From: Candida dubliniensis CD36
Taxonomy: Eukaryota; Ascomycota; Pichiomycetes; Serinales; Debaryomycetaceae
Assembly: GCF_000026945.1 (NCBI RefSeq)
Contig: NC_012861.1
Location: forward strand, 1,984,001-2,048,000
Length of the DNA: 64,000 bases
Direction of reading: 5' to 3'
The position numbers and the translations under genes are program-made. Positions 10,387-20,558 of this stretch are shown one piece after another. Each line of letters starts with the position of its first letter. Positions within the stretch are counted from its first letter, which is position 1. Under the pieces are notes generated by a model, which did no database searches, was not told the origin of the DNA, and saw only the letters and a program-made list of their open reading frames with translations.

Positions 10387-11046
10387 ATGACATCAGTTAG
10401 AAAGAGAAAGATGGCTCGTTCTTCGGTGAAGAAAAACACCAGAAGAACCAAAGATAAACAACGTAATATCAACATACATTCCAACCCCATAATCGAAGCA
10501 AATTGGGATAAATCATTAACTTTGAAACAGAATTATAAGAAATTAGGTCTTAGAGCAAAATTAGGAAGATCTGCTGGTGGCGATGAACAAAAAGTTGTAA
10601 GCTTATCCGAAGTACAAGCTAATCGAGAGAAGAAAAAGAAGAAGGATCAGCTGACACATGTTCCTAGTGTATCAGAAATTGAGAATTTGGACGATCCTTC
10701 ACGTATTCCAGAAGGTGAAGCAAGATTGATAAGAGACCCTGAGACAAATGAGGTGATAAAGGTTATTTACGGGACCATGAAAGTTGATGACAATGAAGAA
10801 TCAGAAGAAGAAATTGAAAATCCAACAGTTATCAAGCAGTTAGAAGAATACGCTGAAAAAAATAGTAAAATTAAAAAGGAAAGACATCAATCAGAGAGAG
10901 AAAACGATTGGATTAAAAGCTTGTATGAAAAATATGGTGACGACTACGATAAAATGAAATGGGATAAAAAATTAAACATCTATCAACAATCTGCCGGTGA
11001 TTTGAAAAGAAGAATAATTAAATGGAAAAAGGCAAATGGTATATAG
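10387..11046 (+). CDS. NOP16: 60S ribosome biogenesis factor Nop16
   Basis: The 219-residue basic protein opens with [20 protein letters not shown], the conserved Nop16 start, followed by [20 protein letters not shown] and LGLRAKLG. The C-terminal block [25 protein letters not shown] is the other family signature, and the tail is lysine-rich. Nop16 is a nucleolar component of early pre-60S particles. Length agrees with the yeast protein (about 231). It converges on CFD1 with a 55-bp gap between stop codons. Confidence 0.95.
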   Translation: MTSVRKRKMARSSVKKNTRRTKDKQRNINIHSNPIIEANWDKSLTLKQNYKKLGLRAKLGRSAGGDEQKVVSLSEVQANREKKKKKDQLTHVPSVSEIENLDDPSRIPEGEARLIRDPETNEVIKVIYGTMKVDDNEESEEEIENPTVIKQLEEYAEKNSKIKKERHQSERENDWIKSLYEKYGDDYDKMKWDKKLNIYQQSAGDLKRRIIKWKKANGI

Positions 11047-11101
11047 TCTATATTTGCAAGATATATTGATAATTGATTTACTCTTTTCTCTTTTGTTTCA
11101 T

Positions 11102-11992
11102 TTATATTCTAGATGGTAGATTCTTATCTAGTATTTTGTCAACAATCCCATTTAGTATAGGTTTCAATTCACAGTTATCATACAATTCAATCAACTTTTT
11201 GTTTTCTTGTTCATTCTGCAACTCCACTAATTCAACAAATTGAGGATCAATAGGAATGTTGCCTAAATATGACAAGTTTAACTGTTCACTCAAAGTCTTA
11301 CCACCTCCACTTGAAAAAATATTGGTACACTCAGAACAATGTGGACATATAAACCCAGACATATTCTCTACTATACCCAATATTTGAAAGTTGACTTTTT
11401 TACAAAAGTTGATCTCTTTACGGACATCAGCAGTGGCAACTTGTTGTGGTGTAGTCACTATAATTGCACCATCAATAGGATTAGCCCATCGCAACTCTTC
11501 GGCAATAGCAATATGTTCATCTGAAGTGCCTGGTGGAGTATCTATAAGCAAATAATCCAACGGGGTTTCAGTACTGCCCCACACTACATCTTTCAAAAAC
11601 TGTTTGATCATGGCTGTTTTTTTAGGACCTCTCCATACCACTGAATTACCTCTATCTCCCAACAAAAACCCTAATGACATTAATGAAAGATTCCCACGTT
11701 TAGAATCTGTTCCTTGGTTATCATTATTATTGTTATATACGGAAACAGGCACCCATCCTCGTGTTGATTGATGCACTTGTTTACTTTCAACTCCAAACAT
11801 TCTCGGTAATGATGGTCCAGTAAGATCAATGTCTAAAACTCCCACATTGAATCCCTTGTTGACTAATGTTAAGGCAACTTGTGTTGTAACTGAAGATTTC
11901 CCAACGCCTCCTTTACCGGATAAAATCAAAACAATGTGTTTGATATGTTCTATGGATTTGGGAACTTCCTGTAATAATTCTGATGACGACAT
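11102..11992 (-). CDS. CFD1: Cytosolic Fe-S cluster scaffold P-loop ATPase Cfd1
   Basis: The 296-residue Mrp/NBP35-type ATPase carries a deviant Walker A motif [11 protein letters not shown] near residue 18, a DIDLTGPS block and a Walker B-like [15 protein letters not shown]. The C-terminal [14 protein letters not shown] holds the CPxCxxC cysteines that bridge a 4Fe-4S cluster with Nbp35. The absence of the N-terminal four-cysteine ferredoxin-like region separates it from Nbp35. I place the start at ATG 11992 ([10 protein letters not shown]); the longer open frame upstream begins with a non-ATG codon and codes for low-complexity phenylalanine. It acts in the cytosolic iron-sulfur assembly pathway. 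It is divergent from BET1. Confidence 0.95.
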   Translation of the reverse strand: MSSSELLQEVPKSIEHIKHIVLILSGKGGVGKSSVTTQVALTLVNKGFNVGVLDIDLTGPSLPRMFGVESKQVHQSTRGWVPVSVYNNNNDNQGTDSKRGNLSLMSLGFLLGDRGNSVVWRGPKKTAMIKQFLKDVVWGSTETPLDYLLIDTPPGTSDEHIAIAEELRWANPIDGAIIVTTPQQVATADVRKEINFCKKVNFQILGIVENMSGFICPHCSECTNIFSSGGGKTLSEQLNLSYLGNIPIDPQFVELVELQNEQENKKLIELYDNCELKPILNGIVDKILDKNLPSRI

Positions 11993-12378
11993 GTGAGTAA
12001 AGAATAATATTAGTAATGACACAATGGAATATAAGAGGGCAAACCGATATACAAGACTAGCAGAGAAAAAAAAAAAAAAAAAAACCGGCCCACTTTGGAC
12101 TTGGTTGCACACTCCGTCGGTTTCTCTTCTCGTCCCCCCCCCCAACAACAAACAAATCTTGTTGGCGTTTTATTTCCAATGATCACTCACGCATAGAGAG
12201 AAAAAAAAAAAAGAAATAAACAAACAGAAATACAGAATTTGAACAGCACAACAAATCCCAAACACACCCATTTTTTTTTTTTCCATCTTTTATCAGTTTC
12301 AGGCTATTCAATCTGTTTAAAACATTCTAGTTCAATAGAAAGTTTCAATTAATACAGAATCTTTATAAATTTTGCATT
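11993..12378. other. Divergent promoter, CFD1 / BET1
   Basis: About 390 bp with poly-A at 12065, a C-run at 12134, poly-A near 12200 and poly-T at 12271. No gene is seen. Confidence 0.5.
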
Positions 12379-12831
12379 ATGAGTTTTAGATATTCAGCTG
12401 CAGGCGGCGCCCATCAACGTGATTTAAGAACACAATTATTTAGCAGTCCATCAGTTGGAATACGTACACCATCAAGAACTCCACCACTGCGAACAGCATC
12501 ACCGTACGACCCATCGCCGAATAACAATCAAGCCAAATATAACGAATCATTATTAAATTCGTTGGAACTGCAGAATAATGAAGAAATGGATACTATGGGT
12601 CAAAAAGTTGCCATGTTGAAAACTTTAGGGGAGAAAATGGGAGTGGAAATCAATAAACTGATTAAATTAAATGATGATATAACTAATGGGTTTGAAAAAG
12701 GGAAAATTACCCTAAAGAATACATATAATAAAATGATAGTTATGAGCCAGAGAGCAGGTATAACTTGGAAAATGTGGGGGATTGTATTTTTGATTGTATT
12801 CCTATGGTTTTTCTACGTTTGGCTATTTTGA
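12379..12831 (+). CDS. BET1: ER-Golgi Qc-SNARE Bet1
   Basis: The 150-residue protein has the N-terminal YQRD-like segment HQRDLRTQLFSS, a SNARE motif from about residue 62 (LLNSLELQNNEEMDTMGQKV) to 125, and a C-terminal membrane anchor WKMWGIVFLIVFLWFFYVW. The pattern and length agree with yeast Bet1 (142 residues), the light-chain SNARE that pairs with Sed5, Bos1 and Sec22 in ER-Golgi fusion. Sft1 is the close alternative, but it is shorter (97 residues) and lacks this N-terminal segment. A proline/serine-rich insert at residues 28-50 is specific to this protein. Confidence 0.92.
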   Translation: MSFRYSAAGGAHQRDLRTQLFSSPSVGIRTPSRTPPLRTASPYDPSPNNNQAKYNESLLNSLELQNNEEMDTMGQKVAMLKTLGEKMGVEINKLIKLNDDITNGFEKGKITLKNTYNKMIVMSQRAGITWKMWGIVFLIVFLWFFYVWLF

Positions 12832-12958
12832 AAAGAAGTACATACACTCAAGGCGTTAATAGAATGTATATTTATGTAATGTATAATTAGAACTACTACT
12901 CATATAATTGTGCAATATGACCACTAAACCTTTTTTTGAATAAAAACACTAAAAACCA

Positions 12959-14905
12959 TCACAGCACATAATTCCTGAGAAGTGATAAGGAATTCATGTG
13001 TTTGATCCCTTCTCTTGAGGTATCCTCCTCATTGTCTTCATCACTAGGTTTATCGATCTTGATAGGAATAATTGTTCCCTGGACAGTGAAATTGGTTGTC
13101 TTGTTATCTGTTTTCGAGCCATATGCATTATTTACTTCTGATAAGGCGCTCACTTCTTCAGATAGTATATCATCCAATTGATCGGTAACAAAGCCAGCTT
13201 TTCGGAACGGTGAGTTTTCCTTTGAGAATCTTTGAGTATTATTGGAATTAGACTTCAAAATCGACCTTTTCGGTTTCAAAATTCGATGTGACGGTACGTG
13301 TTTTGGAGTAGGAGACAACTCCCTTGTATCTAACGATATAGACCGCCTATTCTTTCTTTTGCTATGTGCTGTGGCAGTAACTTTCCGTTTAGATAGTTTT
13401 TCCCTTTTCTTCTGTTTCAAATCTGATTTGAAGTTGTTATAGTATTGGTTGGTTGAATTAATTGGAGAGTGTTCATCTATCGATGACGAATCCAGATCGG
13501 ATGATTCAGATGAAAGTAGCTCATCCACAGTGTTTTCCTCACTGCAGTCGTCTTCCTCAGAGTTTAATTCTGAACTATTCCAAACCTCATCACCATCCAA
13601 GTCATGATCACTGATGTTCAACTGCTCCAATAATGCATCCTCAAGTGTTACGTTTGAAGTCTCCTCATCTGCTACGGAACATTTGCATTTCTCTCTATTT
13701 TTTCGTAGACTCTCTGAAGTGATAGGTGCCCCATTGATACGCAATTTCTTGTGATGGGAAATCAGTTCAGTCAGTTTAGTAGTAGCAGATGATTTAATCG
13801 TTACAATATTAGAAAACGGATACTGTCCATTTCTCTGGGAGTCAATGTACTTGGGATTGGATATAAGCTGTGAGTATAATAATGTTAACGGGTTGGATGC
13901 TTGACTTTTGGTCTGCAGATTGGTTTCACTCGTAGCAATGTTTTTGAACGGATCAAGATGTTTCTTGTTTTGTGACTTTCGATACTTTGCTATACTTGAC
14001 TTCATAAACAATTCAAACTGTACTGGATCAAGATATTCCTCGTTATTGATATCTCTAAATCCATTTTCCTTTTCAGTTTCTTCCTGGTTCAAATTCGAAA
14101 TTGAATGCAACGAGTTCAATAAAACCAGTGAGCTTGTCACGGGCGTTGTTTCTGGATGTAGTTCTTGTGCGATAACTATATCAGAAGTATCTACTTCAGC
14201 AGTTGGATTAATCGCACTTTGTGAATCCTGTATGGTATTGCTACTTTTGCTGGTGGAAACGTGATTCGAGTCAAAATAGCTTTCATAAGGTGCTGTCACA
14301 TTGTGTGTTTCAATATCTTCATCTTCCTGTATTTCCTGTTTATTCATTAATCGATACAAGTTGGGATAAATTTCTTTCTTCGTCGTAACCAAAGTATCTT
14401 TGTTTTCCCCACGCAATTTCCTATCCAAATCAGTCAACCTACTTATCAAACTTTTCACCTTATGACTTGTTTCACTGGTGGTTTTTAGTAATTGATTGAC
14501 TTCAGAATCAATCATATTGGAATCAATGTGGTCATTTTTCGAATTCAGTATGCATTTATGTAGCTTTTTTTTCCTTTCCAAAATGGTTTTATTCAACCCA
14601 CTGGCAGTTTTGGCAATTTCAATGTTTTTAAATTGAATTCTCTGTTCAATCAGTAATTTATACTTGATCTCCTTACGTAAATCATTTTGAAAATTCAAAG
14701 CAACCTGTAATAGGTCCGAGCTTACTTGTTCGCTTTCTTTGGCTAAGACATTATTTAATATATAGTCTAATTGGAAACATTCTGACGATGGTAGAGGAAT
14801 AGCTGGGGTAAATTTTGGTTGGTACTCTTTATACTTGGATGACCTTTTCGAGGAGTGATGCGCCGATGTATCACGAGTGTAATTACTTAGACTTCTTTCA
14901 GCCAT
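12959..14905 (-). CDS. Unrecognised coiled-coil, serine-rich protein
   Basis: A 648-residue protein from ATG 14905 (MAERSLSNYTRD); the codon before it in frame is TTG. I do not recognise it. Residues about 35-170 are helical and probably coiled coil, starting with FTPAIPLPSSECFQLDYILN. The middle is disordered and acidic (about residues 425-480, rich in E, D and S). Residues 490-560 are very basic, with KRKVTATAHSKRKNRR and LKPKRSILKSN. This layout is common in spindle-pole, kinetochore or chromatin-associated phosphoproteins, but that is only a guess. The RSILK segment is a possible PP1- or kinase-related short motif. It is divergent from YEA4. Confidence 0.8.
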   Translation of the reverse strand: MAERSLSNYTRDTSAHHSSKRSSKYKEYQPKFTPAIPLPSSECFQLDYILNNVLAKESEQVSSDLLQVALNFQNDLRKEIKYKLLIEQRIQFKNIEIAKTASGLNKTILERKKKLHKCILNSKNDHIDSNMIDSEVNQLLKTTSETSHKVKSLISRLTDLDRKLRGENKDTLVTTKKEIYPNLYRLMNKQEIQEDEDIETHNVTAPYESYFDSNHVSTSKSSNTIQDSQSAINPTAEVDTSDIVIAQELHPETTPVTSSLVLLNSLHSISNLNQEETEKENGFRDINNEEYLDPVQFELFMKSSIAKYRKSQNKKHLDPFKNIATSETNLQTKSQASNPLTLLYSQLISNPKYIDSQRNGQYPFSNIVTIKSSATTKLTELISHHKKLRINGAPITSESLRKNREKCKCSVADEETSNVTLEDALLEQLNISDHDLDGDEVWNSSELNSEEDDCSEENTVDELLSSESSDLDSSSIDEHSPINSTNQYYNNFKSDLKQKKREKLSKRKVTATAHSKRKNRRSISLDTRELSPTPKHVPSHRILKPKRSILKSNSNNTQRFSKENSPFRKAGFVTDQLDDILSEEVSALSEVNNAYGSKTDNKTTNFTVQGTIIPIKIDKPSDEDNEEDTSREGIKHMNSLSLLRNYVL

Positions 14906-15307
14906 CAATAATTGTATTTATAATTTGATTATTCACTTATATGGGGGTGTAATGTTTTCTGATTTTGTTGTTTATATGTATAATATCGTGTTACAAAATG
15001 TCCCCAGAGACAAACGAAAAGACGAAAAAAAAAAAAAAAAAAAAAGTGGGTACGTTGTTAGGGAGTTTTAAAAAACGGATTTATTCTCCTCGATTTTTCA
15101 GGGTTGAATTGTATTGTATGGTATTGTTTTCGTTTTCTTTTTTTTTTTTTTTTACAGGAGCATTTATCCACTCGTGAAGAACCCAAGGGTAATTAACCAC
15201 CTCATCAAACAGTGAGTTGTTTAACCTACTCTACTCCTGGTCTTTTTGAAGTAAGTTTATCTTTGGTGAATAAAGAACAGGAAGAAACTTACCCTCAACT
15301 TATTGCG
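14906..15307. other. Divergent promoter, 14905 gene / YEA4
   Basis: Contains poly-A at 15025-15044 and poly-T at 15139-15153. Open frame extends upstream of YEA4 to 15212 but begins with GTG, so I treat it as leader. Confidence 0.5.
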
Positions 15308-16288
15308 ATGAGAGCACTCACTTACATTTCAATCTCGGGATGGTTAAATATCTTATTACAAGTTTTCGGTGGCTGCTGCAGCAATGTATTTGTATTAGAG
15401 GATTTGTTATACAATAATAAACTGGAATACTCGCTAGGAACTCTTGTGACATTTAGTCAATTCTTGATAACATCAATGCTTTCCATTCCTATTAGCACCA
15501 AAGGGTTTATTAGGCCAACCGTTCCTGTGTCAAGATGGATTCTCCCCGTCATGCTTTATTTTTTAACTTCACTTTTAAATAACTTGGTGTGGCAGTTTGA
15601 CATAACAGTCCCAATGCATATTATATTCCGATCTAGTGGGACAGTGGTCACCATGTTGGTTGGGTATTTTTTTGGCAATAAAAGATACAATAAGCACCAG
15701 ATAATGTCTTCAATGTTCATGACTTTGGGCACAATTATGGCAACGTTTCCAGAAGAAAAGTCCTTACTTGTTGAAATCAATATTAACTTTTTAACCGGTA
15801 TATTGATATTGACAATCGCAAGTGTAATTTCAGCATTTATGGGATTGTATAGTGAATTGATTTATAAACAATACGGGAACCAGTGGCATGAAAGTTTATT
15901 TTACAATCACTTTTTGGCATTACCCTTGTTTGCATTTGTGTCTCCGACCATCTGTAGAGAGTTTAGTGTTGTTTTGCGGAGCGAAAAAGTCACACTAGGT
16001 GCATTTAGGGTTCCCGGACAATTATTACGTTTGGTTGTAAATGTCTTGACACAGTTTATATGTACAAAGGGAGTGAACATGCTAGCTGGGGAAACCAGTG
16101 CGTTGACAGTTACTGTTGTATTATTGGTGAGAAAGTTTCTTAGTTTAATCCTTAGTGTGATATTCTATGGTAACACCATGTCTACGTTGGGGATAGTTGG
16201 TTCAACTATTGTATTTGTCGGTGCAGCATATTACAGTATTAGTGGAGTTCCTGATAGAAAAATTATAGAATTAAAGAGAAAAACGTAA
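15308..16288 (+). CDS. YEA4: UDP-N-acetylglucosamine transporter Yea4
   Basis: The 326-residue nucleotide-sugar transporter of the SLC35B type has about ten membrane segments. Signatures include VFGGCCSNVFVLE near the N terminus, VPMHIIFRSSGTVVTMLVGY, YKQYGNQWHESLFYNHFLALP and KGVNMLAGETSALTVTVVLLVRKFLS. These match yeast Yea4, which brings UDP-GlcNAc into the ER for chitin synthesis. I chose ATG 15308 because the homologue begins just before the GGCCSN motif and the longer open frame starts at a GTG. A GTAAGT at 15252 lies in the presumed leader, but no convincing branch point is seen. It converges on LSB5 with a 26-bp gap. Confidence 0.9.
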   Translation: MRALTYISISGWLNILLQVFGGCCSNVFVLEDLLYNNKLEYSLGTLVTFSQFLITSMLSIPISTKGFIRPTVPVSRWILPVMLYFLTSLLNNLVWQFDITVPMHIIFRSSGTVVTMLVGYFFGNKRYNKHQIMSSMFMTLGTIMATFPEEKSLLVEININFLTGILILTIASVISAFMGLYSELIYKQYGNQWHESLFYNHFLALPLFAFVSPTICREFSVVLRSEKVTLGAFRVPGQLLRLVVNVLTQFICTKGVNMLAGETSALTVTVVLLVRKFLSLILSVIFYGNTMSTLGIVGSTIVFVGAAYYSISGVPDRKIIELKRKT

Positions 16289-16314
16289 TAATAAAAAGTA
16301 TACAGACCAATTGT

Positions 16315-17712
16315 TCAATCATATAATGATTTCGTTACAGCGTTTCTATCACCAAAAGGATTGCCTTCAATTGATTCACTGGTTTCAACTTTGTCAAGTT
16401 TAGGTCTTGGTTGAAATGAGCTTTGTAAATTCGAAGGTTTGGAGGGTCTTGGTGGTGGTGACAGTTTTGATTGTAATGTGGCATTTTGTAACCTGGCAGA
16501 AATCAGATTTTCATCCTGTTCCTGTACATCATCGAGCTCTTCCTCCGACTCCTCTGAAGTATAATAACTTTCATCACTATCGCTTTCATCGTCATAATTT
16601 GGAGCCGGGTTATCTTTGGAATAACCAGCTCTAAAATCAAATCTTTTAAACGCCTCTACCAACTGTTCATTTGCTCCAATCAAACTACCCAAAAACTCCT
16701 CATCCAATGCAGCAACCTCTGATGACTTGGCCTCTGGTGAACCAGCTCCAACATATTGTAAGTAACTTAAAACCTTTCTTCTAATCTTCTTACACTTGGC
16801 AAATTCTTCCAAAGTTTTATCGTTGTCCAAAGGTGACTCGTCTACAGGTAATTGTAATAGCAAATTATTCAAGGCTGTTGTATGGGTGTAACAATTTGCT
16901 ATCAACTCTCTAATCTTGGGGGCTTCGATTTTGTAATTAATTTGGGGAATCTCAAATTCTTCATCGGCATAAACAAGTCCTCTCTTTTTCTTCTTTTTCT
17001 TTTTCTTCTTTTTGTTTTTGTCATCATTTTTTTTACTGGATGTATATGGTGACTTAGTAGATGGTCTTGGTGGAGGTGGTGATCTCGGAGTACGTGGCGA
17101 TGAAACATTTCTGTTACTTGAATGCGTGTCGAGTTGAGCGTCATCAGCATACGGATCTAATATATCCTCTGAGTTTTCGTCACTATCGTTATCATATTCA
17201 TCTCCATTCCGGTATCCCAGATGACTGGAAGAAACACGTTTTCGTCTTGGGATTGCCTTATACAAAGATTGCATGTACTTATAACCATTGAGTCCATCCA
17301 ATTCGGTTTTCCAACCAATAGCCATAGCCACCACTCTTTTTTGAACTTTACGATCATATTCAACACCGGCTCCTGTTCTTGCTGTTCCATTAATGATTCC
17401 CTTCAACACATCCAACAATTTATCATCACGAGCAATAATTGGTCCAATTGACGGCCCGCCATTTAAAACCAACAACTCTAAGATCTGCAATGCTCTCAAT
17501 TGTTCTGCCCTGCTATCACCATATTTGATTTTTTTTCGAATTGCTCGTGCTGCTTCGACAGCACCTGAATTGGATTGAATTTTTATCAACTCAATTAAAT
17601 CCGACAAATACAATTCTATGGAATCATCGATTTCATCATTTCTCTTGGGATCAGCTAATTGGTTGATTTTTATGGTGATCGAAGTATATGCATGGTCACT
17701 AAACAAAGGCAT
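16315..17712 (-). CDS. LSB5: Las17-binding VHS/GAT adaptor Lsb5
   Basis: The 465-residue protein starts at ATG 17712 (MPLFSDHAYTSITIKINQL). Residues about 1-145 form a VHS-like ENTH/ANTH-fold domain (EAARAIRKKIKYG, RALQILELLVLNGG). A disordered stretch with PPPPRPS and a long lysine run (about residues 205-232) follows, then a GAT domain at about 260-370. The acidic, proline-containing C terminus has PPPRPSKP SH3-ligand motifs and an NPF motif in GNPFGDRN. This layout matches Lsb5, which links Las17/Sla1 actin regulation, Arf3 and ubiquitin during endocytosis. The upstream in-frame extension lacks an ATG and is hydrophobic noise. Confidence 0.93.
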   Translation of the reverse strand: MPLFSDHAYTSITIKINQLADPKRNDEIDDSIELYLSDLIELIKIQSNSGAVEAARAIRKKIKYGDSRAEQLRALQILELLVLNGGPSIGPIIARDDKLLDVLKGIINGTARTGAGVEYDRKVQKRVVAMAIGWKTELDGLNGYKYMQSLYKAIPRRKRVSSSHLGYRNGDEYDNDSDENSEDILDPYADDAQLDTHSSNRNVSSPRTPRSPPPPRPSTKSPYTSSKKNDDKNKKKKKKKKKKRGLVYADEEFEIPQINYKIEAPKIRELIANCYTHTTALNNLLLQLPVDESPLDNDKTLEEFAKCKKIRRKVLSYLQYVGAGSPEAKSSEVAALDEEFLGSLIGANEQLVEAFKRFDFRAGYSKDNPAPNYDDESDSDESYYTSEESEEELDDVQEQDENLISARLQNATLQSKLSPPPRPSKPSNLQSSFQPRPKLDKVETSESIEGNPFGDRNAVTKSLYD

Positions 17713-18315
17713 CTTATACAAATAGAATGGTTTGGATTGAATATATTTGTAAATATTTGTATAGTGTCGTCGATATTCTATAAAACTAGAGGAAAGGATG
17801 GGAATACAAAGCCGTAAAAGTACTATAGATAACAACAAAAAAAAAAAATGGTGGGGTGAGTGGGCGAGAGAAATCTGTCCGAGAAATTCGTCGACGTTGA
17901 GCCTCACCCTCAAACAACAGAAAGATCAACATGACCCAAAGTTAAACCTGTACTTTGTCTTTCATCATTAATTACCATTGAGAATATGTTTCTTTCTTAA
18001 TTTCTAATATAAACACAAGTTTATAACCTAGTGTGTGAAGGGGTATAACCAAATGAAACCCCTCAGGTACACATTTGGTCACGTGCACTCATTGTAATTA
18101 GTTCATCAATACAAATTTTTTTTTTTTTTTTTCTTTTTTGAAAAATCTTTTCATTGCTTGGAATGAGGTCTTCTAATAAAAAAAAAAAGCTAACAAGTTT
18201 CAATATAATTGATTCCTTTTATTTTTTTGCACTCACTTTTTTGTAGCTTATTTATACTAGTTATAACTCCAGGAGAAAGTATTTAGTTTGCTAAAGGGAA
18301 AGAGAAACTACAGTC
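17713..18315. other. Divergent promoter, LSB5 / SUP35
   Basis: About 600 bp. It holds a CACGTG box at 18080-18085, a small hairpin at 18040-18063, and poly-T and poly-A tracts from 18117 to 18190. No gene is seen. Confidence 0.5.
18040..18085. promoter_or_regulatory. Hairpin plus CACGTG box upstream of SUP35
   Basis: AGGGGT (18040-18045) pairs with ACCCCT (18058-18063). An interleaved pair ACCAAATG (18048-18055) and CATTTGGT (18072-18079) abuts CACGTG at 18080-18085, the binding core of bHLH factors such as Cbf1. Both are about 230 bp upstream of the SUP35 ATG. The function is inferred. Confidence 0.4.
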
Positions 18316-20484
18316 ATGTCTGACCCACAAAATACTCAGGATCAATTGTCTGGTGCTATGGCCAATGCGTCATTGAATGGAGATCAATCCAAACAACAGC
18401 AACAGCAACAGCAACAGCAACAACCTCAGCAAAACTATTATAATCCAAATGCTGCTCAATCTTTTGTTCCACAAGGTGGATACCAGCAGTTCCAACAGTT
18501 CCAGCCTCAACAACAACAACAGCAGCAGCAACAGCAATATGGTGGATATAATCAATACCAGGGAGGTTATCAACAAAACTATAATAATAGAGGTGGATAC
18601 CAACAAGGCTACAACAACAGAGGTGGATACCAACAAAACTACAACAACCGTGGTGGCTATCAACAATATCAAGGATATAATCAGAATCAGCAATACGGCG
18701 GGTATCAGCAATACAATTCGCAACCTCAACAACAACAATCTCAGGGTATGTCGTTGGCTGATTTTCAAAAACAAAAAACTGAACAACAAGCTTCTTTGAA
18801 TAAACCTGCTGTAAAAAAAACCCTTAAATTGGCAGGATCTTCAGGTATTAAATTAGCAAATGCTACAAAGAAAGTGGATACCACTGCCAAACCACAATCT
18901 AAAGAGTCTTCACCAGCACCAGCACCAGCTGCTTCTGCTTCTGCCCCTCAAGAGGAAAAGAAGGATGAGAAAGAAGCTGCTAAACCAGCTGCTACTGAAA
19001 CCAAAAAGGAAATTCCTACACCAGCTGAAACTAAGAAAGAAGCTACTCCAACTCCTGTTGCTACAAAGGAATCCACTCCTACTGCTTCTAAAAAGGAGTC
19101 AACTCCAGTTTCAAATTCTGCTTCGGTGGCAACTGCAGATGCTCTTGCCAAAGAACAAGAAGATGAAGTAGACGAAGAAGTTGTTAAAGATATGTTTGGT
19201 GGTAAAGATCATGTATCTATTATATTCATGGGTCATGTTGATGCTGGTAAATCTACTATGGGCGGTAACATTTTATACTTGACAGGATCTGTTGATAAAC
19301 GTACTGTTGAGAAATACGAAAGAGAAGCCAAAGATGCAGGTAGACAAGGTTGGTACTTGTCCTGGGTTATGGACACCAACAAAGAAGAAAGAAACGATGG
19401 TAAAACCATTGAAGTTGGTAAAGCCTATTTTGAAACCGACAAAAGAAGATACACCATTTTGGATGCACCAGGACACAAAATGTACGTGTCAGAAATGATT
19501 GGTGGTGCATCTCAAGCTGATGTTGGTATTTTGGTTATTTCTGCAAGAAAAGGGGAATATGAAACTGGGTTTGAAAAAGGTGGTCAAACCAGAGAACATG
19601 CATTATTGGCCAAAACTCAAGGAGTCAACAAAATCATTGTTGTTGTCAACAAGATGGATGATTCCACTGTTGGTTGGTCTAAGGAAAGATACCAAGAATG
19701 TACCACCAAGTTGGGTGCATTCTTAAAAGGTATTGGATATGCCAAAGACGATATTGTCTACATGCCAGTATCTGGTTACACTGGTGCTGGGTTGAAAGAT
19801 AGAGTCGATCCAAAGGATTGTCCATGGTATGACGGACCTTCCTTATTGGAATACTTGGATAATATGGATACCATGAACCGTAAAATTAATGGCCCATTCA
19901 TGATGCCAGTCAGTGGTAAAATGAAGGATTTGGGTACAATTGTTGAAGGTAAGATTGAATCTGGGCATGTTAAGAAGGGTACTAATTTGATTATGATGCC
20001 TAACAAGACTCCAATTGAAGTTTTGACCATTTTCAACGAAACTGAACAAGAATGTGATACTGCTTTTAGTGGTGAACAAGTCAGATTGAAGATCAAGGGT
20101 ATTGAAGAAGAAGATTTACAGCCTGGTTATGTGTTGACTTCACCTAAAAACCCGGTTAAAACTGTCACAAAATTCGAAGCCCAAATTGCTATTGTGGAGT
20201 TGAAATCTATTTTATCCAACGGGTTCTCTTGTGTTATGCATTTGCATACTGCTATTGAAGAAGTTAAATTTGTTGAGTTGAAACATAAATTAGAAAAAGG
20301 TACCAATAGAAAATCCAAGAAACCACCAGCATTTGCCAAAAAAGGTATGAAGATTATTGCTATTTTAGAAGTCGGTGAGCTTGTTTGTGCAGAAACTTAC
20401 AAGGACTACCCACAATTGGGTAGATTTACTTTGAGAGATCAAGGTACAACCATTGCCATTGGTAAGATTACTAAATTGTTGTAA
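18316..20484 (+). CDS. SUP35: Translation release factor eRF3 / prion-forming Sup35
   Basis: The 722-residue protein has three regions. N (about 1-145) is Q/N-rich, with polyglutamine runs and repeats of GGYQQ(N/G)YNNR, the prion-type segment. M (about 146-285) is highly charged, with many K, E, P and T. C (about 290-722) is an EF-Tu-like GTPase with G1 GHVDAGKST, G3 DAPGH and G4 NKMDD. It forms the termination complex with eRF1 (Sup45) in the cytosol. C-domain sequence agrees very closely with Candida Sup35 as I know it. CAA/CAG repeats in the N region create long spurious frames. It converges on ARG82 with a 74-bp gap. Confidence 0.98.
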   Translation: MSDPQNTQDQLSGAMANASLNGDQSKQQQQQQQQQQPQQNYYNPNAAQSFVPQGGYQQFQQFQPQQQQQQQQQQYGGYNQYQGGYQQNYNNRGGYQQGYNNRGGYQQNYNNRGGYQQYQGYNQNQQYGGYQQYNSQPQQQQSQGMSLADFQKQKTEQQASLNKPAVKKTLKLAGSSGIKLANATKKVDTTAKPQSKESSPAPAPAASASAPQEEKKDEKEAAKPAATETKKEIPTPAETKKEATPTPVATKESTPTASKKESTPVSNSASVATADALAKEQEDEVDEEVVKDMFGGKDHVSIIFMGHVDAGKSTMGGNILYLTGSVDKRTVEKYEREAKDAGRQGWYLSWVMDTNKEERNDGKTIEVGKAYFETDKRRYTILDAPGHKMYVSEMIGGASQADVGILVISARKGEYETGFEKGGQTREHALLAKTQGVNKIIVVVNKMDDSTVGWSKERYQECTTKLGAFLKGIGYAKDDIVYMPVSGYTGAGLKDRVDPKDCPWYDGPSLLEYLDNMDTMNRKINGPFMMPVSGKMKDLGTIVEGKIESGHVKKGTNLIMMPNKTPIEVLTIFNETEQECDTAFSGEQVRLKIKGIEEEDLQPGYVLTSPKNPVKTVTKFEAQIAIVELKSILSNGFSCVMHLHTAIEEVKFVELKHKLEKGTNRKSKKPPAFAKKGMKIIAILEVGELVCAETYKDYPQLGRFTLRDQGTTIAIGKITKLL

Positions 20485-20558
20485 ATTTATCACAAGTATG
20501 TTGTTTATACATATATAAATAATTGTTAAACTTATAAATACTTCTATATTCTTCTATT

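Noticed and set aside
15252..15307. GTAAGT in the YEA4 leader as an intron donor
   Set aside because: No TACTAAC branch point before ATG 15308, and the coding region needs no splice.
18370..18799. Long frames on both strands over the SUP35 N-terminal region
   Set aside because: They are produced by CAA/CAG glutamine repeats read in other frames; only the Sup35 frame has coherent domains.
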